Assembly (NCBI GenBank): GCA_020446815.1
Contig: JAGRDY010000012.1
Span: forward strand, 1-64,000
Direction: 5' to 3'
Length of the DNA: 64,000 nt
Origin: Paracoccaceae bacterium
GTDB lineage: Bacteria > Pseudomonadota > Alphaproteobacteria > Rhodobacterales > Rhodobacteraceae
The translations under genes were made by a program, and so were the position numbers. Positions 55,283 through 64,000 of the stretch are shown in pieces. The number at the start of each line of letters is the position of its first letter. The stretch's first letter is position 1. The notes beneath the pieces are model-generated. The model worked only from the letters and a program-made list of their open reading frames with translations. It was not told the origin of the DNA and ran no database searches.

Positions 55283-57154
55283 CTACCCGCGAAACCGCAA
55301 AAGCTTGGCTTCGTGACGCTTCAGCGTTTTGCGCGCCGCGGTATATTTCTGGCGGCCTTCGCCGGTCTTCAGTTCCGGGAAAAGCTCGTAAATCTCGCCG
55401 CGCTGGGCATTGCCCAGACCGTTCAGCGAATAGTCCCCCGGCTGGAAGCTTTCGGTCCAGCAGCCATTGGCCAGAACCACCTCGTGGCGATCGAACATGA
55501 AGTGGATATAGGTCGTGCCAAGCGACTGGACATCGCGGATGCGGTGATTGTCGACCAGATGCTTGGCCGCCACCAGAACCTCGTGTTCCTCGAAATAAAG
55601 CGCCGTGCGTTCGTTGGCCACCAGCACCCTGTGGTTGGGGCTGACCATCATGTCGCGTTCCGGCAGATCCTTGCCGAGGCTGCCGCGGGTGATCAGGATG
55701 GGGCGCAGGTGTTCGCTTGCGGCCAGTTCGCCATAGGACAGCGCCTTGGCGCCGACCCATCTGATTTCCTGAATGCCATTGTCGCGGGTGACGATCTTGT
55801 CGCCCACCATCAGATCTTCGACGGGGCGTTCGCCCCTTGGCGTGGCGATTACCGTTCCGGGTGTAAAACAGGGCACTACATTCTCGATATTTTCAAAGGT
55901 TAAGGTTCCGACGATGTTTCCATGGGTGTCCAGAAACTCGACAATCCCGTTTTCGGGATTGGTCGCGTCGTAGATGATATTGGTGGCCGAAGCCCCCCAG
56001 TCGCTCAGATCGAGCGTGTCAAAGTCGATGCCGCCTTCGCCGCCATCGACAAAGCCACCCGGCCCGAGGCCGGTAAACACATCGCGGTCGTCGCCGCCCA
56101 GAAGGGTGTCCGCGCCGCCGCCGCCGGTCAGCGTGTCGTCGCCGGTGCCGCCGTCGATGAAATCCGCGTCGTCGTCGTTGTCGCCACCGCCGTCGAGCAG
56201 ATCGTCGCCGGAACCGCCAAAGATGACATCGCGGCCCCAGCCGCCCACGACCGTGTCATTGCCGCCGCCGCCGTCAATCGTGTCATTGCCATTGCCGCCA
56301 AAGATAGAATCATTGCCGTCCTCCCCGAAGATCCGGTCGCGGCCGAGCCCGCCAAAGACGGTATCATCGCCCGCGCCGGCCAGCACATAATCATCATCCG
56401 GCCGCGTTCCGGGCAGCACCGCGTCGCCGTGATCGATCCGGTCGCCATCGGGATCGCCCAGATAGTCAAGGTCGATCAGGTCATCGCCGCCCGTTCCCTC
56501 GACGATCCCGTCCGGCCCCCGGTTGTCCACCGTGTCGGATATCTTGAAACCCGATACGGCGCCCTGAAAGCTTTCCGCTGTGCCGGCCGTGTCGTTTTGC
56601 ACGGGTAGCGCGCCGATGATCCACGGCGCGTCGCCAGCGGGCCCCGCATCCATCGTCAGGGCGGCACTTATGGGTTGCGAATGAACTGCCCCCGTGGCCG
56701 AATTCGCAACCCTGAAAGCGCCGCCCTTGCCCGAGGCATCCCATGAATAGCTGACCTCAAGCGCGTCGCCATCTTCAAAGAAGCCTTCGGGTGTGCTGAA
56801 ACTGTGCTCGCCCGTCGGTGCGGCATGTCGGGCGATGACCTGGCCCGAGGCGGTGGTGCCGAGGCTGAACCGGCCGGCATTTTCATCGCCAGACCCGTCG
56901 CGCGACAGGAATATCCCCGCCCCGGCGCCGTCCTGCAAGGAAGGGGCGCATTCGATGCCGATGGTACCGGTCGCCAGTTGCAGCGCGGGTGTGGCGGCGA
57001 TGGAGGCGTGATCGCCACTGCCGCCCAGAAGCAGCATTCCCTCTTGCTGGCGCGCCCCGTTCAGCACGACATCGGCCCTGGCGTCGGGGCCGGCCACCCC
57101 GTCGGCCACCCCGTCGGCCTTTCCGGCAAATTCGAATTGCGCGACTACCGCCAT
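55283..57154 (-). CDS. RTX-repeat protein with C-terminal Hint domain (Hint protein 3)
   Basis: A 623-residue protein. Residues 1-205 look like a LamG/concanavalin-type beta sandwich. Residues 219-365 hold about nine GGxGxDxxx calcium-binding RTX nonapeptides (GGNGNDTID, GGSGDDLLD, GGTGDDTLT). A linker rich in beta strands follows, then a Hint_2 domain from C429 (VPCFTPGTVIAT) through LPERDMMVSPNHRVL (H508) to FDRHEVVLANGCWTESF (H557, N563, C565). RTX proteins are usually exported by type I secretion, though no such transporter is nearby. ATG 57154 has GGGGAA upstream; an open frame continues to 57625 but looks non-coding. Confidence 0.92.
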   Translation of the reverse strand: MAVVAQFEFAGKADGVADGVAGPDARADVVLNGARQQEGMLLLGGSGDHASIAATPALQLATGTIGIECAPSLQDGAGAGIFLSRDGSGDENAGRFSLGTTASGQVIARHAAPTGEHSFSTPEGFFEDGDALEVSYSWDASGKGGAFRVANSATGAVHSQPISAALTMDAGPAGDAPWIIGALPVQNDTAGTAESFQGAVSGFKISDTVDNRGPDGIVEGTGGDDLIDLDYLGDPDGDRIDHGDAVLPGTRPDDDYVLAGAGDDTVFGGLGRDRIFGEDGNDSIFGGNGNDTIDGGGGNDTVVGGWGRDVIFGGSGDDLLDGGGDNDDDADFIDGGTGDDTLTGGGGADTLLGGDDRDVFTGLGPGGFVDGGEGGIDFDTLDLSDWGASATNIIYDATNPENGIVEFLDTHGNIVGTLTFENIENVVPCFTPGTVIATPRGERPVEDLMVGDKIVTRDNGIQEIRWVGAKALSYGELAASEHLRPILITRGSLGKDLPERDMMVSPNHRVLVANERTALYFEEHEVLVAAKHLVDNHRIRDVQSLGTTYIHFMFDRHEVVLANGCWTESFQPGDYSLNGLGNAQRGEIYELFPELKTGEGRQKYTAARKTLKRHEAKLLRFRG

Positions 57155-57882
57155 CAAACCATTCCCCTGGGTCACCGGCAGCCCGGTGCACCCCCAACAC
57201 TCAAAAACCAGCGCTCCGGCGGCATGACATCGCGGCCGATCCGACCGGCCGGCCCGGACGCCTTGCGCCTCCGCGCCCCCTCCGCACCCCGGTGCGCGCC
57301 CAATCGCGGCGGTTCGCACCGATGTCATTCCGGTTGCCGTTTGCCTGCGCACATCCCGCGGTTCGAGCCGCGAATGGTGCAGAAAACATCCTCCCAGCCA
57401 CCAGGCTTGCCCCCCCAAGGGCGCATTCAGCGTTACTGCCCGCACCGCGAACGGCAAAGGAGAAAGTGTTCGGAATGTGGCCGTTTCAAAGAGTCCTGGC
57501 GCCCCGTCGCGGTGACCGGGAGACGTTTGCGACGCAGGAAAACCGGCCATTGTTTCGAGTTGATAAACTTTTAACAAAAACAGGTATTTCTGCCATTCGT
57601 TTGAAATCAGGGCGGACTTTTCCATGAATCAAGGCTCTTGCCGCAAAATCCACTTCGGCAGATGCCGAAACCCGTTTCCAATTCGGCAACGACGCCGGGG
57701 CAAATCCTTGCCCGGTCCGGGCGGAATGTGGCAAAATCGAGGCCAAGCCATTGGCCCCCTTTCGCGGCGCAAAACCCGCGAAGTATCGAGGATTGTTTAC
57801 GCGGCTGGCCGAATGCCGGCAAAGCTCGAATCATGAATGGCGCGCGCAAGCCGCCCGATTCCCCATCATGATGACATCCGGA
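57155..57882. other. 728-base non-coding stretch before tRNA-Leu
   Basis: No gene is supportable. Codon use in the open frames is poor and no family motif appears. The right half is AT-richer (around 57,540-57,660) and could contain the promoter of the RTX-Hint gene, although that is over 400 bases from its start. Confidence 0.55.
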
Positions 57883-57966
57883 TGGTACCCGAGGTCGGAC
57901 TCGAACCGACAAGCCTTGCGGCGGGGGATTTTGAATCCCCTGCGTCTACCATTCCGCCACTCGGGC
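57883..57966 (-). tRNA. tRNA-Leu (anticodon CAA)
   Basis: On the minus strand the gene begins GCCCGAGTGGCGGAATGG and ends CTCGGGTACCA. The acceptor stem pairs GCCCGAG with CTCGGGT (one G-T). The anticodon stem GGGGA/TCCCC encloses loop TTCAAAA, giving CAA. The D loop (GGAATGGTAGACGC), a short variable arm and T loop TTCGAGTC are normal for a class II leucine tRNA. CCA is encoded in the DNA. Confidence 0.95.
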
Positions 57967-58203
57967 AACGCAGAACGCGGTCTAGCGTTCCCGGCGTGCC
58001 AAGACAAGCGGTTTCGGCGGTCGAGGGACGCGCGCCGGGCCGGCCTGGCAGGCCCCGGTCGCACCGGTGCCGGCCCCTCGGGAGAACCGGCGCCGACGTT
58101 GATCTGGGCGCCACGGGCGCCGGCCGGCGCGAATGGCCCCGCAACGAAGCTTGACGGCGCGCGCGCGCCGTGGCCTATACCGTTTCGGGATGCAAACAGG
58201 CTG

Positions 58204-58785
58204 ATGATGATCCGCGCACTCTATAACTGGACGATCCGGCTGGCGGATCATCCCAAGGCGCTCTGGGCGCTGGCGGTCGTGGCCTTTGCGGAAAGCTCGG
58301 TCTTTCCGATACCGCCCGATGTGCTGATGATTCCGATGATCATCGCGCGGCCGTCACGCGCCTGGGTGATTGCCGGGGTGGCGCTGGTGTTTTCCGTGCT
58401 GGGCGGTCTTCTGGGCTATTTCATCGGCGCGGTTCTTTTCGACAGCATCGGCCAGCCCATTCTCGACTTTTACGGCAAGGCCGAGGCCGGAGCCAGGTTT
58501 GCCGAGCAGTTCAACAGCTACGGAGCCTGGGCCGTGCTGATTGCCGGGGTCACGCCCTTTCCCTTCAAGGTCATCACCATCCTGTCGGGCTGGACCGGCC
58601 TGTCGCTGCCGATCTTCGTCGTCTCGGCCATCGTGGCACGCGGCTTGCGCTTTTTCATCGTCGCCGGGCTTTTGTGGAAGTTCGGCCCGCCGATCCGCGA
58701 CTTCATCGAAGAGCGCCTGGGATTGATGTTCACCCTTGCCACGCTGCTGCTGGTCGGCGGTTTTGCGGCGGTCAAGCTGCTATGA
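58204..58785 (+). CDS. DedA/VTT-family membrane protein (YqaA-like)
   Basis: A 193-residue inner-membrane protein. Signature pieces are FAESSVFPIPPDVLMIPM near residues 26-43, LGGLLGYFIGAVLFDSIG and AGVTPFPFKVITILSG, the last containing the conserved F/G-x-x-R/K-like motif of the SNARE-associated Golgi (VTT) family. Such proteins move lipids or metabolites across the membrane; the exact substrate here is unknown. Double ATG at 58204/58207. Stop overlaps the dsbB start (ATGA). Confidence 0.9.
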   Translation: MMIRALYNWTIRLADHPKALWALAVVAFAESSVFPIPPDVLMIPMIIARPSRAWVIAGVALVFSVLGGLLGYFIGAVLFDSIGQPILDFYGKAEAGARFAEQFNSYGAWAVLIAGVTPFPFKVITILSGWTGLSLPIFVVSAIVARGLRFFIVAGLLWKFGPPIRDFIEERLGLMFTLATLLLVGGFAAVKLL

Positions 58786-59240
58786 CGGCGCGGAACCGCC
58801 TTGTCGCCCTGGCCGCGGGAGGGTCGCTGGCGCTCTTGCTGGGGGCGTTCCTGTTCCAGGCGCTCGGCTATGCGCCCTGCAAGCTCTGCCTGTGGCAGCG
58901 CTGGCCCCATGTGGCCGCCATCGTGATCGGGGGGCTGGCGTTGACGGCGGGCTGGCGCTGGCTGGCGCTTGCAGGGGCGCTTGCCGCCGCGACCACGGGC
59001 GTTCTGGGGATCTATCACAGCGGGGTGGAACTGAAATGGTGGCAAGGCCCCGATACCTGCACCTCGGGCGGCAACCTGGCGCTTTCGAGCGAAGATTTAT
59101 TCAATCAGATCATGGCCGCCCCATTGGTGCGCTGCGATGAGGTCGCCTGGGTCTTTGCCGGGCTTTCCATGGCGTCCTGGAACGCGATCCTGTCCTTTGC
59201 CCTGGCCGCCGTCTGGCTTGCCGCCGCGCGAAAACCCTGA
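58782..59240 (+). CDS. dsbB: Disulfide bond formation protein DsbB
   Basis: DsbB reoxidises periplasmic DsbA and passes electrons to quinones. The 152 residues have four helices and two cysteine pairs: C33/C36 (APCKLCLWQRW) and C93/C118 (DTCTSG and VRCDE). Both pairs are needed for the electron relay. It is translated from an ATGA overlap with the VTT-family gene. Length is a little shorter than E. coli DsbB, as in many alphaproteobacteria. Confidence 0.92.
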   Translation: MTARNRLVALAAGGSLALLLGAFLFQALGYAPCKLCLWQRWPHVAAIVIGGLALTAGWRWLALAGALAAATTGVLGIYHSGVELKWWQGPDTCTSGGNLALSSEDLFNQIMAAPLVRCDEVAWVFAGLSMASWNAILSFALAAVWLAAARKP

Positions 59241-59314
59241 TGCCCCGGATGCAGTGCCGGGCGGCGCTGCAAACACGCTTGCACTGACAGGGGCGAGGCA
59301 CTATTTCCGCGCCC

Positions 59315-60871
59315 ATGACCCAGCATCAGCGCCTTCTCATCATCGACTTCGGCAGTCAGGTGACGCAGCTCATCGCGCGGCGCCTGCGCGAGCTGAATAT
59401 CTATTGCGAAATCCATCCCTTCAACCGCGTCGATGATGCCTTTCTGAAGGCGTTCGCCCCCAGGGCGGTGATCCTTTCGGGGGGCCCGGCATCGGTCTTT
59501 GCCGAGGGCGCGCCGATGCCGCCGGGGGGCGTTTTCGACCTTGGCGTGCCGATCCTGGGCATCTGTTATGGCCAGCAGGTGATGATGCATCTTCTGGGCG
59601 GCAAGGTGGAGCGCGGCAAGGGCACCGCCGAATTCGGCCGGGCCTATGTGACGCCTTCGGACGCACGGCTGCCGCTGCTTGACGGCTGGTTCGCCGAGGG
59701 GCGCGAACAGGTGTGGATGAGCCACGGCGACCACGTCTCGGAAATCGCGCCGGGATTTGCGGTTTACGGCACCTCGCCAAATGCGCCCTATGCGATCACC
59801 GCCGACCCGGCACGGCGCTTCTATGCCGTTCAGTTCCACCCCGAAGTGCACCACACACCGAAGGGTGCGAAGCTTTATGAAAACTTTGTCCGCCTGGCAG
59901 GGTTCACCGGCGACTGGACAATGGGTGCCTACCGCGAGGACGCCATCGCCCGAATCCGCGCGCAAGTGGGCGACAAAAAAGTCATCTGCGCGCTGTCGGG
60001 CGGGGTCGACAGTTCGGTTGCCGCAATCCTCATCCATGAAGCGATCGGCGATCAGCTCACCTGCGTATTTGTCGATCACGGGCTGATGCGGCTTGGGGAA
60101 AGCGAACAGGTGGTGGGCATGTTCCGCGACCATTACAACCTGTCGCTTATCCATGCCGACGAATCCGATCTTTTTCTGAACAGGCTCGAAGGGGTCGGCG
60201 ACCCCGAGACCAAACGCAAGATCATCGGCGGGCTTTTTATCGAGGTGTTCGACAAACATGCGAAGGCCATCGGCGGGGCCGACTTTCTTGCCCAGGGCAC
60301 GCTTTATCCCGACGTGATCGAAAGCGTCAGCTTTTCGGGCGGTCCCTCGGCGACGATCAAGTCGCACCATAACGTCGGCGGCCTGCCCGCGCGCATGAAG
60401 ATGCAGCTTGTCGAACCGTTGCGCGAGCTTTTCAAGGACGAGGTGCGCGCCCTTGGCCGCGAGCTCGGCCTGCCTGAAAGCTTCATCCGCCGCCACCCCT
60501 TCCCCGGCCCCGGTCTGGCGATCCGCTGCCCCGGCGCGGTGAGCCGCGACAAGCTCGACATCCTGCGGCAGGCCGATGCGGTCTATCTCGACCAGATCCG
60601 CAAACACGGGCTTTATGACGACATTTGGCAGGCCTTCGTGGCGATCCTGCCGGTCAGGACGGTGGGCGTCATGGGCGATTCCCGGACCTATGACTATGCC
60701 TGCAGCTTGCGCGCCGTGACTTCCGTGGACGGCATGACCGCCGATTACTATCCGTTCAGCCATGAATTCCTGGGGGAAACGGCGACCCGGATCATCAATG
60801 AGGTGCAGGGCATCAACCGGGTGATGTATGACGTGACATCCAAGCCCCCCGGAACCATCGAAATGGAATGA
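59315..60871 (+). CDS. guaA: GMP synthase (glutamine-hydrolysing)
   Basis: GuaA aminates XMP to GMP. The 518 residues have the glutamine amidotransferase domain (1-200) with catalytic Cys in GICYGQQ and the His in [11 protein letters not shown]; the ATP pyrophosphatase domain ([11 protein letters not shown]-loop); and the dimerization domain ending in PPGTIEME, the family terminus. It is monocistronic. A GC-rich inverted repeat (60902-60921) follows the stop but lacks a T-run. Confidence 0.98.
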   Translation: MTQHQRLLIIDFGSQVTQLIARRLRELNIYCEIHPFNRVDDAFLKAFAPRAVILSGGPASVFAEGAPMPPGGVFDLGVPILGICYGQQVMMHLLGGKVERGKGTAEFGRAYVTPSDARLPLLDGWFAEGREQVWMSHGDHVSEIAPGFAVYGTSPNAPYAITADPARRFYAVQFHPEVHHTPKGAKLYENFVRLAGFTGDWTMGAYREDAIARIRAQVGDKKVICALSGGVDSSVAAILIHEAIGDQLTCVFVDHGLMRLGESEQVVGMFRDHYNLSLIHADESDLFLNRLEGVGDPETKRKIIGGLFIEVFDKHAKAIGGADFLAQGTLYPDVIESVSFSGGPSATIKSHHNVGGLPARMKMQLVEPLRELFKDEVRALGRELGLPESFIRRHPFPGPGLAIRCPGAVSRDKLDILRQADAVYLDQIRKHGLYDDIWQAFVAILPVRTVGVMGDSRTYDYACSLRAVTSVDGMTADYYPFSHEFLGETATRIINEVQGINRVMYDVTSKPPGTIEME

Positions 60872-60979
60872 GCCTGCCCGCCTGCCGCGGGGTCGAGTGA
60901 CCCGGGGCTGCGCGGCCCCGGCCCGGTCTGTTGGCACGACGGGCCCTGCTGTGCTATCGTCGCGGCCGGGAGAGCGCCG

Positions 60980-62167
60980 ATGCCAGACAATCAATTGCCT
61001 GCCGCTGTGGTATTCGATCCTGTGCGGATCAGCGAAATCGTCAATGCGGCCGCCGGGGCGCTGGCGACGCAGTTATCGCTCAGCACTGAATGGGAACGTG
61101 ATACATCGGCCAGCAGCCGGGCGCTTCAATTTGTCGAGGACGCGAACCCCGTCAGCGGCGTTTACAACGGCATCGCCCATGGCGACTGGTCCTTTTTCTC
61201 GTTGAGAAACGCGGTTCGCTCCTATGTTCCCGGCGGGGCCTATCTGGTCGACCGCGATGCCGCCAAGCCGAGTTCGGTTACCGGGGCGGTCACCGTCAAG
61301 GTCGATCCCTTGCGGCGGGCGCGGCTTTTCGCCTCGTTCACCAAGGATTTTCAGGCGGAATTCACCAAACAGGCGACCCTTGGACCCGACAAGGGGCTGG
61401 CCTATCTCAGGGAACTGGTCAATCGCGCCAACCGTGCCACGGCAGCGGCAAACAACCAGTTCAGCCGCGCCCGCCGGGTGAACTCCGATATCAGCGTCAG
61501 GCTGAATGACGCTCTCGACCGGGCCTACCGGATCAGCGTTGGCGCCAGCGTCGCCTTTCTGGTTGTCGGCTGCCTGCCGATCGCGGCCGCGGGGGCCGCG
61601 GCCACGGTGCCGACGACGGGCGCGGTCATGGCCTCGTCGGGCAGCGCCGCGATGGTCACCGTCAAGGTCGCCGGAGTCGGATTGCTTTATGGAACGCTGA
61701 ATACCATGGCATTCGACCCCGCTTCGGTCAAACGCGCCCGGGCGTCGGGGGTTTCGATTGGTCCCGGGGCCGTCGCGGGGGGCACCAACGCCGCAAGCAC
61801 GGTAATGCAGGCCGGTCTGGAAAAGGCCCGCATGTATGATGCGCAAAAGCGGCTGGCCAAGGCGACGCTCGAAGCCAACAGCGCCCATGCCAGCAGGGCC
61901 GTGCGCGAAGCAATGCGTTCGGCGCGCAACCCGCTGTCCGCCGCCGCACCCGGTGCGCAGCGCTATATCCCCGGAACCATGACCGAGATACAGCGCCAGA
62001 CCCTGCAACGGCAGCAAGAGCGCATTCAGGCCGAGGTTGCCAAGAAATACAAGGGCGTGTCACGCGCCGGATCGAAGATTTTCATTGCCGTCGGATTGTA
62101 CATGATGCGCAATGAAATCAAGGATGCGTGGAACGGCCTGACCACCGGCACCGACCGGACCCGCTGA
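60980..62167 (+). CDS. Orphan protein with central hydrophobic hairpin
   Basis: A 395-residue protein with no family that I recognise. The N-terminal 150 residues are soluble and mixed alpha/beta. Residues about 150-180 are Asn/Arg-rich (NRANRATAAANNQFSRARR). Residues about 186-245 carry two hydrophobic segments (VGASVAFLVVGCLPIAAAGAAA in part; AAMVTVKVAGVGLLYGTLN). The C-terminal 130 residues are Ala/Gln-rich and helical (QRQTLQRQQERIQAEVAKK). No signal peptide is seen. The layout resembles pore-forming or membrane-inserting effectors, but this is a guess. It is alone; a hairpin precedes it. Confidence 0.7.
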   Translation: MPDNQLPAAVVFDPVRISEIVNAAAGALATQLSLSTEWERDTSASSRALQFVEDANPVSGVYNGIAHGDWSFFSLRNAVRSYVPGGAYLVDRDAAKPSSVTGAVTVKVDPLRRARLFASFTKDFQAEFTKQATLGPDKGLAYLRELVNRANRATAAANNQFSRARRVNSDISVRLNDALDRAYRISVGASVAFLVVGCLPIAAAGAAATVPTTGAVMASSGSAAMVTVKVAGVGLLYGTLNTMAFDPASVKRARASGVSIGPGAVAGGTNAASTVMQAGLEKARMYDAQKRLAKATLEANSAHASRAVREAMRSARNPLSAAAPGAQRYIPGTMTEIQRQTLQRQQERIQAEVAKKYKGVSRAGSKIFIAVGLYMMRNEIKDAWNGLTTGTDRTR

Positions 62168-62259
62168 CCGGCCGCTTCGGGCGAGGTGCGCGATCTGCCC
62201 GGGAAGCTGTCTGCGAACCGGCCGCCCGGCTTCGATTGGATCGGCTTCGATTCGACCGG

Positions 62260-62315
62260 GGTGAGGCAATGGCGATGAGGCAATGGCGGTGAGGCAACGG
62301 CGATGAGGCAACGGC
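62260..62315 (+). repeat. Four tandem copies of a 14-base repeat
   Basis: GGTGAGGCAATGGC, GATGAGGCAATGGC, GGTGAGGCAACGGC and GATGAGGCAACGGC, each differing by one or two bases. It lies between the orphan membrane protein gene and the convergent transglycosylase gene. Confidence 0.95.
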
Positions 62316-62353
62316 GCTGCCAGGCGGGGCGCTTTGGCGGCGATGCCCGGGCG

Positions 62354-62959
62354 TCAGCTTCCCAGGATCACCCTCACATAGGCCGTGGTTTCCGAATAAG
62401 GCGGCACGCCGCCATATTTCTCGACCGCCTCCGGCCCCGCGTTATAGGCGGCAAGCGCCAGTTTCCAGTCGCCGAACCGGTCGTACATCATCCGCAGGTA
62501 GCGTGCCCCGCCATCGAGGTTTTCATGCGGATCGTTTGGGTTGACCCCCAGCCGCGACGCTGTGGCCGGCATGAGTTGCGCAAGCCCCGTCGCCCCCTTG
62601 CGCGACACGGCGTTGGGGTTCCAGCCGGATTCGCGCTGAACCAGCCGCAAAAACAGATCTTCGGGAACCCCATGGCGGCCCGCCGCCGCCTTTGCCGCAG
62701 AAAGATAGGCACCGCGATACCGCCCGGAATAGCCCGGGATCGCCAGCACCCCCTGCCTGCCGCCCCCGGGGGTCAGGCGCGAAGATGCCGAATACTGCGT
62801 TGCCGCCCTGGTATCGAGAACGTGGGCCTGCTTGCGGAACTGCGACATCCGCGATGCCCCCGACTTGGCCGACGCGAAAACCAGCCCTTCCGCAGGCGCG
62901 GCGGAAGGCGCCGCAAACCCGGCCAGACCGATAATGCACGCGCTGACCACCCGGCGCAT
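62354..62959 (-). CDS. Lytic transglycosylase, SLT domain
   Basis: A 201-residue periplasmic muramidase-type enzyme that cuts peptidoglycan with anhydromuropeptide release. After a signal peptide (cleavage near APA) comes a short linker, then the SLT domain: [21 protein letters not shown] with catalytic Glu in [30 protein letters not shown] and [20 protein letters not shown] at 62959 with a G-rich ribosome site was preferred over the in-frame start at 62974. Confidence 0.93.
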   Translation of the reverse strand: MRRVVSACIIGLAGFAAPSAAPAEGLVFASAKSGASRMSQFRKQAHVLDTRAATQYSASSRLTPGGGRQGVLAIPGYSGRYRGAYLSAAKAAAGRHGVPEDLFLRLVQRESGWNPNAVSRKGATGLAQLMPATASRLGVNPNDPHENLDGGARYLRMMYDRFGDWKLALAAYNAGPEAVEKYGGVPPYSETTAYVRVILGS

Positions 62960-63204
62960 GTTCACCCCACCCAAATGATTGCCGACGGTTATAGCGCTTT
63001 TTTCCCGCCTGACCAGCCCTCGCGAATCCGTGCGCCACGATCAGGGCATGAGCGCGCCTGTGTCGAAAGCGGCCGATAGGCGGTCGCCCCACCCGGTTTT
63101 TGCAATAACAAGCCATGTCTTGGCCGATTATTAACCAAGGTCCTTTCCATAGTCGGAAACCAATGGTCTAACAGGCCAGACAGGAATCGGCAGGAGGAAC
63201 CAGC

Positions 63205-63675
63205 ATGGCCGGATCGGTGAACAAGGTAATCTTGGTGGGAAACCTCGGACGAGATCCCGAAGTGCGTTCCTTTGCCAATGGCGGAAAGGTCTGCAACCTG
63301 CGCATCGCCACGTCCGAGACATGGCGCGACAAGCAAAGCGGCGAACGCAAGGAACGTACCGAATGGCATTCGGTGGCGATCTTTTCCGAGCCGCTTGCCC
63401 GGATAGCCGAGCAATACCTCAAGAAGGGCTCGAAGGTCTATATCGAAGGCCAGCTCGAAACCCGCAAATGGCAGGACCAGTCGGGCGCCGACCGCTATTC
63501 GACCGAAGTGGTCCTGCGCCCCTATCGCGGTGAACTCACCTTGCTTGATTCGCGCGGCGACACTGCCGGCGCCGGCTACGGTGGCGGCTATGGCGATCAG
63601 GACGCCGGGGGCGGCTCGCAAGGATCGGCGGGCGGCGGGTCGCGCGCCGATATCGACGACGAAATTCCGTTTTGA
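63205..63675 (+). CDS. ssb: Single-stranded DNA-binding protein
   Basis: A 156-residue SSB. The OB fold (1-110) begins [20 protein letters not shown] and contains TEWHSVAIF and [20 protein letters not shown] Gly-rich linker is followed by the acidic tip DIDDEIPF, which docks replication and repair proteins. AGGAGG 6 bases before the ATG is an excellent ribosome site. Confidence 0.98.
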   Translation: MAGSVNKVILVGNLGRDPEVRSFANGGKVCNLRIATSETWRDKQSGERKERTEWHSVAIFSEPLARIAEQYLKKGSKVYIEGQLETRKWQDQSGADRYSTEVVLRPYRGELTLLDSRGDTAGAGYGGGYGDQDAGGGSQGSAGGGSRADIDDEIPF

Positions 63676-63708
63676 TGCGTTGATGCCGAACGGCGTCGGC
63701 GCCCGGAG

Positions 63709-64000
63709 TCACCGCGCCCGCAAGGCGTCGGCCAGCACGCCGCGCACCGATGCCATATCCACATCGCCGGCAACGAATGCCGCCCCGATGGCGCGGGCCA
63801 GAACGAACCGCAGCTTTCCGGCCACCACTTTCTTGTCCTGGGCCATCAGGGAAAGCAGGCCATCGGCATCCGGCAGGTCACCGGGAATATCGGCCAGTTC
63901 GGTTTTCATCCCCATGTCGCGCAAATGCGCCCTTACCCGGCTTGGCGTCTCTTGCGCGCACAGACCCAGCCGCTGGCTCAGTTCGAACGCCAGGGCGCAG
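63709..64000 (-). CDS. aroB: 3-dehydroquinate synthase, C-terminal part (cut by window edge)
   Basis: The last 96 residues of AroB, second enzyme of the shikimate pathway, converting DAHP to 3-dehydroquinate. Recognised from LLSLMAQDKKVVAGKLRFVL and ARAIGAAFVAGDVDMASV, where the DKK and following region match the end of the helical domain. The N-terminal NAD-binding part lies beyond the right edge. The upstream partner aroK may follow outside the window. Confidence 0.9.
   Translation of the reverse strand, partial: CALAFELSQRLGLCAQETPSRVRAHLRDMGMKTELADIPGDLPDADGLLSLMAQDKKVVAGKLRFVLARAIGAAFVAGDVDMASVRGVLADALRAR

Noticed and set aside
57155..57625. Open frame extending the RTX-Hint gene
   Set aside because: Composition and codon use look non-coding, and a ribosome site sits at the ATG at 57154.

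Overview
The window looks like chromosome of a Rhodobacterales alphaproteobacterium (Rhodobacteraceae/Roseobacteraceae). The reasons are very high GC, a phoR-pstSCAB-phoU-phoB locus of alphaproteobacterial layout, a PAS_5-type protein, class II DAHP synthase, several Hint_2/RTX proteins, and the gene-end hairpin with core CCTCCGGCGGGAGTATTT. The species cannot be named from sequence alone.

Layout. (1) 1-10.7 kb is a redox region, visibly richer in GC than the rest. It holds a heavy-metal P-type ATPase (cut by the window edge), ApbE flavin transferase, a PepSY-flavodoxin-reductase fusion, a DUF2271 protein carrying a flavinylation-like motif, two PepSY proteins, a hemerythrin-like protein, cytochrome b561, a divergent two-component system, a DUF302 protein and a pentaheme cytochrome c with a perfect FNR box upstream. 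I read it as a membrane electron-transfer module moving NADPH electrons to periplasmic flavin and heme carriers. (2) 11-19.3 kb: guaB, a TehA/SLAC1 channel, a FadL porin, a DMT exporter, a P-loop protein, metA (probably acetyl-CoA specific) and a LuxR solo. (3) 19.2-22.3 kb: rpsB-tsf, flanked by two long non-coding stretches, one with a strong terminator and a lux-box-like repeat. (4) 22.3-28.3 kb: DUF2461, cupin, psuK-psuG (pseudouridine breakdown), DUF502, an oligopeptide-binding protein and a 37-residue entericidin-like lipoprotein. (5) 28.5-35.8 kb: the phosphate regulon, reading phoR-pstS-pstC-pstA-pstB-phoU-phoB, with four PhoB half-sites before pstS. (6) 36-42 kb: receiver-like protein, PLP trans-sulfuration enzyme, gamma carbonic anhydrase-gmk-yicC, PAS protein and DAHP synthase. 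(7) 42-53.5 kb: a GlxA/AraC regulator, a complete branched-chain-type ABC transporter, an ArnT-like transferase, a dimethylglycine dehydrogenase-like enzyme and a MocA-like nucleotidyltransferase. (8) 53.6-57.2 kb: three tandem Hint-domain genes, one fused to RTX repeats. (9) 57.9-64 kb: tRNA-Leu, a VTT/DedA-type protein with dsbB, guaA, an orphan membrane protein, a lytic transglycosylase, ssb and the end of aroB.

The two most promising systems are the flavin/heme cluster at 0.7-10.7 kb and the Hint trio at 53.6-57.2 kb. No CRISPR array, phage or insertion sequence was seen.
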